This document shows, piece by piece, positions 7,571 to 13,494 of a stretch of DNA of 36,423 nucleotides. The notes beneath the pieces are model-generated. The model searched no databases and was not told the DNA's origin. It was given only the letters and a program-made list of their open reading frames with translations. Numbering within the stretch: the first letter of the stretch is position 1; every line of letters begins with the position of its first letter. A program made the translations under genes and the position numbers. The stretch spans positions 1-36,423 of the forward strand of contig NZ_FOIN01000025.1 of assembly GCF_900102365.1 (NCBI RefSeq), written 5' to 3'. This DNA comes from Thomasclavelia cocleata. GTDB lineage: Bacteria; Bacillota_I; Bacilli_A; Erysipelotrichales; Coprobacillaceae.

Positions 7571-8292
7571 AGTTATTAAAATACGAGATTGTTCAATCAT
7601 ATAGACAATATTTGTTGACGTTTGCTATTTTTTTAATATTATGTATCATGACACCGTGGGTACCTGATTTTATCAGTGGAATATTAGCTTCATTACTGGT
7701 GTTTGCATTTATAGGGATTTCTATTGCGATAAATGTAAATGTAATTTTAAATTTTAACCGTTCAATGTATAAAAGGCCTGGGTATTTGACTTTGACATTG
7801 CCAGTTAGTACAAATAAATTATTGGCAGTAAAGTATTTAGGAAGTTTAATTTGGGTATTTATTGGATATTTAGTTTTAGCGATTGGAATCGTTATTTTAT
7901 CATTGTTAGTTGGTGGAGTAGATTTTAAGGATATATTAGAGGGAGGTAATATATTAATTAATATTTTAGGGGAAAATGTTGATGAATTTATTTTACAAAT
8001 TATCAATTATTTGGCAGGCATTAGTACCATGATCTTATCATTCTTTTTTGTGATTACACTTACTAAAACGAAATATATTCCAAAGTATAAAACAGCACTT
8101 GGTATTGGAATTTATTTTTTAGGACTTGTTTTAATTGCAAAGATTATATCATTGTTACCAATAGGTAATTTTATTAGTAATCTAACTTTTATCCAAATAA
8201 CTATTTGTGAAATATTGTTTAATTGTTTATTTGCAGGAGTTTTTTATTTTTTAACTATTTATTTAATTGATCACAAAATTGAAGTAGAGTAG
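7564..8292 (+). CDS. ABC transporter membrane subunit (six-helix, ABC-2-like)
   Basis: A 242-residue hydrophobic protein with about six membrane segments: near residues 16-32, 38-60, 95-118, 145-168, 178-200 and 215-236. It has the size of ABC-2-type permeases that pair with YtrB/BcrA-like ATPases. Its ATG lies inside the end of the ATPase gene, with GGGAGG ahead of it. There are no recognisable substrate motifs. Its place between an ATPase and a YtrA-type regulator supports a drug- or lantibiotic-responsive exporter. Confidence 0.82.
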   Translation: MLKLLKYEIVQSYRQYLLTFAIFLILCIMTPWVPDFISGILASLLVFAFIGISIAINVNVILNFNRSMYKRPGYLTLTLPVSTNKLLAVKYLGSLIWVFIGYLVLAIGIVILSLLVGGVDFKDILEGGNILINILGENVDEFILQIINYLAGISTMILSFFFVITLTKTKYIPKYKTALGIGIYFLGLVLIAKIISLLPIGNFISNLTFIQITICEILFNCLFAGVFYFLTIYLIDHKIEVE

Positions 8293-8300
8293 GTGGATAG

Positions 8301-8657
8301 ATGAAATATGATTTTAATAATAACCTACCAATTTATATTCAAGTAATGGATGAAATCAAGAAAAAGATTTTTAATGGAAGTTATCTTTTTGGAACAAAAA
8401 TAGATTCTGTTAGAGACTTGGCATTAGAATATGGTGTTAATCCAAATACTGTACAAAAAGCTTTAAGTGAGTTAGAACGTGAAGGGTTGTTGTATAGTAA
8501 AAGATCTAGTGGACGTTTTGTTAGTGAGGATATTGAATTGATAGAGAATTTTAAAAAAGAAATTATTGTTGAGAAGGTAAAAATATTTGTTAAAGAAATG
8601 GAAGAATTAGGATATTCAAAGGAAGAAATAATTAAATTGATTGAGGAACTTAATTAA
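8301..8657 (+). CDS. GntR-family transcriptional regulator, YtrA type
   Basis: A 118-residue DNA-binding protein made of a winged helix-turn-helix (about residues 8-72, with IYIQVMDEIKKKI, VRDLALEYGVNPNTVQKAL and EREGLL) and a short helical tail of about 45 residues. This short layout defines the YtrA subfamily, which lacks the large ligand domain of FadR or HutC types. YtrA proteins usually repress their own ABC-transporter operon. Here the regulator is the last gene rather than the first, and a matching inverted repeat sits on the operon promoter. The gene starts 8 bases after the permease stop with AGGTGG ahead of the ATG. Confidence 0.9.
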   Translation: MKYDFNNNLPIYIQVMDEIKKKIFNGSYLFGTKIDSVRDLALEYGVNPNTVQKALSELEREGLLYSKRSSGRFVSEDIELIENFKKEIIVEKVKIFVKEMEELGYSKEEIIKLIEELN

Positions 8658-8670
8658 AATTAAGTTCTTT
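8646..8670 (+). terminator. Terminator of the ABC transporter-gntR operon
   Basis: Stem GAACTTAAT/ATTAAGTTC (8646-8654 with 8659-8667), loop TAAA, then TTTATTTG. The TAA stop (8655-8657) lies in the loop. Confidence 0.75.
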
Positions 8671-8745
8671 ATTTGTATATCAGATAAAAAATGATAGAAA
8701 AATCATAAAAATAATGTATAATAATGGGGTAAGGGAGATGATATT

Positions 8746-9192
8746 ATGATTCGTATTTATACTGCGCCTAGTTGTGCATCATGTCGAAAAGTTAAATCAT
8801 GGCTAAAGGAGCATAATATACCATATGTGGAAAAAAATATTTTTTCAACCTTGCTTAGAGAGATTGAATTAAAAGAATTATTAGAGCGAAGTGAAAATGG
8901 AACAGATGATATCATTTCTAAACGTAGCAAAATAATTAAAGAAAACGATATAGATATTGATAGTATGTCAATTAATGAATTAATTAAATTTATTCAAGAT
9001 AATCCTTCCGTTTTAAAACGACCTATCATGATTGACGAAAGAAGATTTCAAGTTGGTTATAATGCCGAAGAAATTAGGGTATTTATTCCACGAGAACTTC
9101 GTAAGTTAGCAGAATGTTCACGTCAAGAAGCATGTCCACAGTTTATTAATCAGTCTTATAAAATTAAAGAAGCATATTTAAAAGAAAAATAA
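8746..9192 (+). CDS. spx: Spx, thiol-stress transcription regulator
   Basis: A 148-residue ArsC-fold protein that binds the RNA polymerase alpha C-terminal domain and redirects transcription during disulfide stress. The redox switch CASC is at C10/C13. G52 and R60, the residues needed for contact with RNA polymerase in B. subtilis Spx, are at exactly the same numbers (NGTDD and SKRSK). The RRPIxID-type segment is present as KRPIMID, and VGYNAEEIRVFIPR follows. It is about 17 residues longer than B. subtilis Spx, with an extra tail carrying two cysteines (C119 and C125). The ATG is preceded by AGGGAGATG, with TATAAT at 8717-8722. Confidence 0.9.
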   Translation: MIRIYTAPSCASCRKVKSWLKEHNIPYVEKNIFSTLLREIELKELLERSENGTDDIISKRSKIIKENDIDIDSMSINELIKFIQDNPSVLKRPIMIDERRFQVGYNAEEIRVFIPRELRKLAECSRQEACPQFINQSYKIKEAYLKEK

Positions 9193-9208
9193 ATAGTATT
9201 ATATTTGT

Positions 9209-9251
9209 AAGTATAAAATCATGTTAAACTTAACATATTTTATGCTTTTTT
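9209..9251 (+). terminator. Terminator of spx
   Basis: A long hairpin, left arm AAGTATAAAAT plus ATGTTA (9209-9226, one bulged C) and right arm TAACAT plus ATTTTATGCTT (9231-9247), loop AACT, with T-run 9246-9251. Confidence 0.8.
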
Positions 9252-9526
9252 AGTTAAAAAGATTATGTATAAACAAAAAAGAATTAAATTAATAATATAT
9301 GTTTCTAAATAAAAAAATGAAAATATTATGAATTTAAATATGAGACGGAAGAAGAAAAACTTAACCAAGTATATTGAAATATTGTATTTTGTTTGCAAGA
9401 TGCTAATAATTTAAGATTATCTAAATATATGATATTGAAAACAAAATTATGGAATATTATGATTAAAAGATATATATATAAATTTAAATGTGTAGAAAGC
9501 TGACATAGTATTAATTAGATTAGTAA

Positions 9527-9564
9527 AATATAGATAGTTATTTATAAAAATAACCATCTATATT
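9527..9564 (-). terminator. Hairpin 3' of the CYTH gene, probable terminator
   Basis: A 17-base stem (9527-9543 with 9548-9564) with a single mismatch and a 4-base loop lies 24 bases past the minus-strand stop. The sequence after it on the minus strand is only moderately T-rich (TTTACTAAT). Confidence 0.6.
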
Positions 9565-9587
9565 CACGTTTATATGACAGATAAAAT

Positions 9588-10157
9588 TTATTTATTATTG
9601 TTTAAAGATTTGATTAAGCGAGTTATTTTACTAGAACAATTAGTATTGTAAGTTAAGTTATATTTTTTTATAAAATCTAAAAAGTATTGTTTACCAAGGG
9701 TATAATTAGTTATTTCGTATTCTAATTCATAATCTTCTAAATCGTTGTATTGATTATAATCAATACAAATTAAACCGTATTCTGTATTGATTTCATTACG
9801 AGTAGTTGTTAAAAAATGGTCAGTAATGAACATGGTACTATCAAGTTGATATGGTTTTAATAAATCAAAAATCTCATTAGTTATTAATTCATGTTTTATG
9901 ATTTTATCTTTAGTTTTTTTATCAATGATTAAATTTGTTTCTAAATTACCTCTAATCTGGGGCTGTTTTAAAGTAAGTTCATATTGGTTGTTTTTTTGAC
10001 GTATTCTTAAAGTGTATTTTAATTTACTTAATATTGGGTGCATTAAATAATAATTGGTTTGTTGATAAGAACTAGTAATTTTATAATCACTAATAATTTG
10101 TTCATAAATATTTTTTGTTATTAATATTTTAAATTCAATTTCTAAGTTTTCTTCCAT
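9588..10157 (-). CDS. CYTH domain protein (YjbK-like inorganic/organic triphosphatase fold)
   Basis: A 189-residue soluble protein with the CYTH signature ExExK near its start (E6-I-E8-F-K10). Alternating charged strands follow (YTLRIRQKNNQYELTLKQP, then LEDYELEYEI), which line the triphosphate tunnel in this fold. Close relatives are metal-dependent tripolyphosphatases or thiamine-triphosphatase-like enzymes; adenylate cyclase activity is unlikely here but cannot be excluded by sequence. GGAGG lies 5 bases before the chosen ATG; a start 12 bases upstream would put that site inside the gene. It is divergent from nadK across a 22-base perfect palindrome. In Bacillus the homologue yjbK also lies close to nadK. 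Confidence 0.8.
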   Translation of the reverse strand: MEENLEIEFKILITKNIYEQIISDYKITSSYQQTNYYLMHPILSKLKYTLRIRQKNNQYELTLKQPQIRGNLETNLIIDKKTKDKIIKHELITNEIFDLLKPYQLDSTMFITDHFLTTTRNEINTEYGLICIDYNQYNDLEDYELEYEITNYTLGKQYFLDFIKKYNLTYNTNCSSKITRLIKSLNNNK

Positions 10158-10170
10158 AGTTGCCTCCATT

Positions 10171-10192
10171 AGTATATACTATAGTATATACT
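10171..10192. promoter_or_regulatory. 22-base perfect palindrome forming overlapping divergent promoters
   Basis: AGTATATACTA is followed directly by its own reverse complement. The sequence contains TATACT hexamers on both strands. The inner pair (10175-10180 on plus, 10188-10183 on minus) would place starts about 24 and 19 bases before nadK and the CYTH gene. It may also be an operator. No strong -35 is visible on either side. Confidence 0.55.
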
Positions 10193-10210
10193 CTAAGGAC
10201 GGTGAAAACA

Positions 10211-10993
10211 ATGAAACAATATGCATTAGTAGTTAAACAAGATGAATTATCAAAAAAGGTTGCTAAAGAAATTAGAACTGGATTAATGGGAGTTTTAGAA
10301 TATAATCAAGATGATCCTGATTTAGTAATAAGTGTCGGTGGTGATGGAACGATGTTGATGTCTGTTCATCAGTACTTGAAACATGATGTTAATTTTGTTG
10401 GTGTGCATACTGGAACACTTGGTTTTTTTACTGATTTTCAAAAGGATGAAGTTTTAGAATTAATTGAATTGATTAAAAAGAATGAATATTTTGTTACATC
10501 ACGAAGTTTGTTGGAGATTAAAGTAAAGTATAATGAGGGTATAAAGACTTATTTAGCTTTAAATGAAATGCGAATAGATCATGGTTATGCAACTCAAGTG
10601 ATTGATGTTTATATTAATAATGAATTGTTAGAGGTTTTTAGAGGGAATGGTTTATGTATTTCAACTCCATCTGGCTCAACTGCTTACAATAAATCAATTG
10701 GCGGTGCTGTTATTTATCCAGGAAATCCTTTGATGCAGTTAACAGAAGTAGCAGGAATTCAACATAATGCATATCGGAGTTTAGGTTCAAGTTTAATTTT
10801 AGATGCTGCCAAGGTAATAAGGCTTGAAGGAAGACATTTTGATCAAGTATATTTGGGAATAGATCATTTATCGTATTCTATCGAAAAAGTTGAATATATT
10901 GAAGTTAGAATTGCTGAAAAGAAAGTTAATTTTATAGAGTATAAGAATAAATCATTTATTCAAAGAATTAGAGGTGCTTTTATAAACGGATGA
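10211..10993 (+). CDS. nadK: NAD kinase
   Basis: A 260-residue cytoplasmic enzyme that phosphorylates NAD+ with ATP or polyphosphate to NADP+. Family motifs: GGDGT at 43-47 (nucleotide-binding and catalytic aspartate), ALNEMRID (NE motif), and the glycine-rich STPSGSTAYNKSIGG near 160. Length is standard. I use the ATG at 10211, which begins MKQYALVV and is preceded by AAGGACGGTGA; an open frame reaching back to 10160 crosses the promoter palindrome. The stop overlaps the start of the downstream pseudouridine synthase gene (ATGA), so the two are coupled. Confidence 0.93.
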   Translation: MKQYALVVKQDELSKKVAKEIRTGLMGVLEYNQDDPDLVISVGGDGTMLMSVHQYLKHDVNFVGVHTGTLGFFTDFQKDEVLELIELIKKNEYFVTSRSLLEIKVKYNEGIKTYLALNEMRIDHGYATQVIDVYINNELLEVFRGNGLCISTPSGSTAYNKSIGGAVIYPGNPLMQLTEVAGIQHNAYRSLGSSLILDAAKVIRLEGRHFDQVYLGIDHLSYSIEKVEYIEVRIAEKKVNFIEYKNKSFIQRIRGAFING

Positions 10994-11811
10994 AATTTAT
11001 TGTAAAGGCAAAAGATGATGGTTTATTATTAAAAGAGTTTTTGGTTAATCAAAATATAAGTAAAAAATCTCTTAAGGCAATTAAAATGATGGGAGATATT
11101 TTGGTAAATGGAGTTCATCAAACAGTTAGATATCGAATCAAAACAAATGAAGTAGTTGAGTTGATTTGGCCAGAGGAAAGGACAGAAATGTTTGCCTTTG
11201 CATATCCATTAAAAATTGTATATGAAGATGATGATTATTTGATAATTGATAAACAAGCTGGACTTCCATGTATTCCAACTAAACGTTATCCTAAAAAAAC
11301 TTTAGCAAATGCACTTTTATATTATTATCAGCAAAATGATATTAATGCGACGATTCATTTAGTTAATCGATTAGATAAGGATACTCAAGGTTTGATGCTG
11401 GTTGCAAAAAATCGACAGGCACATTATCTAATATCCAAAGATATAAAACAGGTAAAAAGGGTATATCATTGTTTGGTGGAAGGTGTAATTGAAGATACAG
11501 GAGTAATTGATAAACCAATAATTAAGGATAGTAATAGTGTTAAAAGGTTAATAAATGAAAAAGGTAAAAAAGCGGTTACTTATTATCGTAGTTTAAATGT
11601 ATATAATAATAATAGTTTAGTTGAGTGTATTTTAGAAACCGGAAGAACACATCAAATTAGAGTTCATTTAAGTTCACTTGGACATCCTTTGATTGGTGAT
11701 ACTTTATATGGTTCTAAATATCAGGTCCAGTATTATTTAGATAGTGTTGAAATAGAGTTTATTCACCCTTTTACAAATGAACATATTAAAATAAATAAAA
11801 AACGCTGTTAA
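10990..11811 (+). CDS. RluA-family pseudouridine synthase (YjbO-like)
   Basis: A 273-residue RNA-modifying enzyme that isomerises specific uridines, probably in rRNA. An S4-like RNA-binding region covers about residues 13-55. The catalytic domain has the RluA motif VNRLDKDTQG with catalytic aspartate D129, plus the motifs IIDKQAGLPC and TGRTHQIRVHLSSLGHPLIGD. It starts in a 4-base ATGA overlap with nadK, an arrangement matching the yjbN-yjbO pair of Bacillus. The exact rRNA position cannot be assigned from sequence. A second RluA paralogue is at 22975. Confidence 0.9.
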   Translation: MKFIVKAKDDGLLLKEFLVNQNISKKSLKAIKMMGDILVNGVHQTVRYRIKTNEVVELIWPEERTEMFAFAYPLKIVYEDDDYLIIDKQAGLPCIPTKRYPKKTLANALLYYYQQNDINATIHLVNRLDKDTQGLMLVAKNRQAHYLISKDIKQVKRVYHCLVEGVIEDTGVIDKPIIKDSNSVKRLINEKGKKAVTYYRSLNVYNNNSLVECILETGRTHQIRVHLSSLGHPLIGDTLYGSKYQVQYYLDSVEIEFIHPFTNEHIKINKKRC

Positions 11812-11820
11812 GCGTTTTTT
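11797..11820. terminator. Shared terminator of the RluA gene and the SEDS gene
   Basis: Stem AAAAAACGCT/AGCGTTTTTT (11797-11806 with 11811-11820), loop GTTA. It has A and T runs in both orientations and so works on both strands. It contains the stop codons of both convergent genes (11809-11811, and the minus-strand stop at 11821-11819). Confidence 0.9.
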
Positions 11821-13015
11821 AGTATCTTTTTTTACCTTCAATAATTTTTGTTTGTTTTTCTATATCTAGAAAAATTCCCATTGCAATCATATATGAAAGT
11901 AACGATGATCCTCCATATGATAAAAAGGGTAATGTAATACCTGTAATAGGGAAGAGACCTAGAACCATACCAATATTCCAAACCTGTTGGAAAATCAGGA
12001 GACCAAAAATTCCTGCAGTAAAATATTTATCACGATTATTTTTAGATTTAAATCCAATTCTAATCAATAAAATATCAAGAATGCATATAACTAAGATCGT
12101 AAATCCTCCACCTGCAAAACCAAAACTTAAAGCAATTACAGCAAAAATAAAATCAGTTTGAGCTTCTGGTAAGTTTATTAAAGCAGTTTCCATACCATGA
12201 CCCCATAGACCTGCTGTACCGTACGATAATAATGCATTAAAGAGTTGATAACCCTGATCTCCATAAGTTCCTTCAGGATCGATCCAGCCATAAAAACGTC
12301 CTAATTTATGATCACCGCCCATTAAGTTAGCGAATAGATCGTGTTCATATAAGAAAATATATACCATAACTCCAAGTACAGCAGCTATAATAATACCTCC
12401 TATAATAAACCATCCTGCTTGTATTCCAGATATAAAAATGATAAAAGCAACAGATGCTAACATAATCATTGTTACTCCAGCATCATTTTGTAAATAAACT
12501 AATATACATGGAGGCATTGAAACAGCCAAAATCTTACCAATTAATAAGCAGTCATTGTGCAAATTATGGACAAGATATTTAGTATTGTGTTTATCAACAA
12601 TATCAGCCATGACGACAACTAAAATAATTTTCATAAATTCTGAGGGCTGGAGATCGAAACCAGGCAGTTTATACCAGGATGTTGCACCACCAGCGTATTT
12701 AGCCATAGGAACTATTTGAATTCCTAGTCGAGTATGTAGAAAGTGTTCTATGGCTAAGCCAACGAGCAAGATTATCAATATACTATAAATAATCCACATT
12801 GATGAATAAATACGATCATTGGATATTTTGAAAACAATAATCATTAATGTAAAGGACATTACATAAAATATTAACTGTTTTAACCAATATGTACTAGGGT
12901 TTCCCTTGGTGATTAATGGAGTTGCACTTTTTATTCCTAAACAGCTAATAAAACATAGTAATAGTAGTAAACCAATCAATGACCAGCAAATTACGGATTT
13001 TTCTTTTTCTTCCAC
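11819..13015 (-). CDS. SEDS-family peptidoglycan glycosyltransferase (FtsW/RodA/SpoVE)
   Basis: A 398-residue protein with about ten membrane segments that polymerises lipid II in the division or elongation machinery with a partner class B PBP. Visible marks: GATSWYKLPG followed by FDLQPSEFMK, WIDPEG with the conserved loop aspartate followed by GDQGYQLFNALLSYGTAG, LPEAQTDFIFAVI, and LPFLSYGGSS near the C-terminus. The glutamate pair usually found after TDFIFAVI (as in GEELG) is replaced by ALSFG. FtsW versus RodA is not decided. GTG at 13015 is preceded by AAGGAGG at 6 bases; a TTG 3 bases upstream is too close. A minus-strand hairpin with a T-run sits just before the ribosome binding site. 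Confidence 0.88.
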   Translation of the reverse strand: MEEKEKSVICWSLIGLLLLLCFISCLGIKSATPLITKGNPSTYWLKQLIFYVMSFTLMIIVFKISNDRIYSSMWIIYSILIILLVGLAIEHFLHTRLGIQIVPMAKYAGGATSWYKLPGFDLQPSEFMKIILVVVMADIVDKHNTKYLVHNLHNDCLLIGKILAVSMPPCILVYLQNDAGVTMIMLASVAFIIFISGIQAGWFIIGGIIIAAVLGVMVYIFLYEHDLFANLMGGDHKLGRFYGWIDPEGTYGDQGYQLFNALLSYGTAGLWGHGMETALINLPEAQTDFIFAVIALSFGFAGGGFTILVICILDILLIRIGFKSKNNRDKYFTAGIFGLLIFQQVWNIGMVLGLFPITGITLPFLSYGGSSLLSYMIAMGIFLDIEKQTKIIEGKKRY

Positions 13016-13029
13016 CAAATCCCTCCTTA

Positions 13030-13054
13030 TAAAAAAGATAGTTTTTTCTATCTT
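13030..13054 (-). promoter_or_regulatory. Attenuator-like hairpin in the leader of the SEDS gene
   Basis: Read on the minus strand, AAGATAG pairs with CTATCTT (13054-13048 and 13041-13035) around an A6 loop. It continues into TTTTTTAT and then AAGGAGG. It looks like a weak terminator placed between promoter and ribosome binding site; it could instead simply stabilise the 5' end. Confidence 0.45.
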
Positions 13055-13056
13055 GG

Positions 13057-13070
13057 TATAGTATACTATA
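13057..13070. promoter_or_regulatory. 14-base palindrome with back-to-back -10 elements
   Basis: TATAGTATACTATA is a perfect palindrome between the divergent SEDS gene and the EIIB-like gene, with TATACT hexamers on both strands. It closely resembles the core of the 22-base palindrome at 10171-10192, which also lies between divergent genes. Confidence 0.5.
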
Positions 13071-13102
13071 ATTAAATAATAATTAATAGGGGGTATATGT
13101 TA

Positions 13103-13447
13103 ATGAATGATTATTTATTGTATGGAATAATTGCTTTAGTAGTGATAATTATTTTAGCTTTTATCTTTTTAAAGGTGATAAAGAATAAACAGCCTAAACA
13201 AATTAAAGCTGGTGATATTCCTGTAGATATAAATATGATTATTGATGCTGTTGGTGGAAAGGTTAATCTTAAAGAGACAGTAGCATCGTCTTCTAAAGTA
13301 ACGTTTTTTGTGAATAATGATAGTCTAGTTGATCTGGAAAAATTAAAGGCTTTAGGAGCTTCGGGAATTGTTCAAACAACTAATAAGGTTAGTGCAATTT
13401 TTGGGAAATACTCTAAAGAAATATCAAATATGATAAATGATGAATAA
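13103..13447 (+). CDS. Membrane-tethered EIIB(glucose)-like domain protein without the phospho-cysteine
   Basis: A 114-residue protein with one membrane segment (about 5-25), a basic linker and a cytoplasmic domain (about 40-112) resembling the EIIB domain of glucose-family PTS permeases: GGKVNLKETVAS, then LKALGASGIVQTTNKVSAIFGKYS. In active EIIB the segment after GGK-x-N ends in D-A-C-x-T-R-L. Here the cysteine position is S62 and the arginine is lost, so phosphotransfer is not expected. A regulatory or scaffolding role is inference. The ATG at 13103 lies 9 bases after GGGGG; an ATG at 13097 is too close. Divergent from the SEDS gene and followed by the Sel1 gene after a hairpin. Confidence 0.75.
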   Translation: MNDYLLYGIIALVVIIILAFIFLKVIKNKQPKQIKAGDIPVDINMIIDAVGGKVNLKETVASSSKVTFFVNNDSLVDLEKLKALGASGIVQTTNKVSAIFGKYSKEISNMINDE

Positions 13448-13475
13448 GCAGATTAAAAATATCTGCTTATTTGTT
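13443..13475 (+). terminator. Intercistronic terminator/attenuator before the Sel1-repeat gene
   Basis: An 11-base-pair stem AATAAGCAGAT/ATCTGCTTATT (13443-13453 with 13461-13471), with T-rich tail TTTGTTT. The TAA stop is inside. Only about 20 bases separate it from the next start codon and no promoter fits there, so the Sel1 gene probably depends on read-through. Confidence 0.7.
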
Positions 13476-13494
13476 TATAGATAAGGAGCTAATT

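Larger units (their letters stand above)
9193..9587. other. 395-base spacer: two terminators and a possible gene relic
   Basis: It contains the spx terminator (9209-9251) and a hairpin that probably terminates the CYTH gene from the other side (9527-9564). Between them the frame 9321-9503 reads about 60 codons with one TGA (9375-9377). No start or ribosome binding site belongs to it. I see no RNA gene. Confidence 0.5.

Noticed and set aside
10160-10210. NAD kinase start inside the divergent region
   Set aside because: It would translate through the 22-base promoter palindrome; the family start fits the ATG at 10211.
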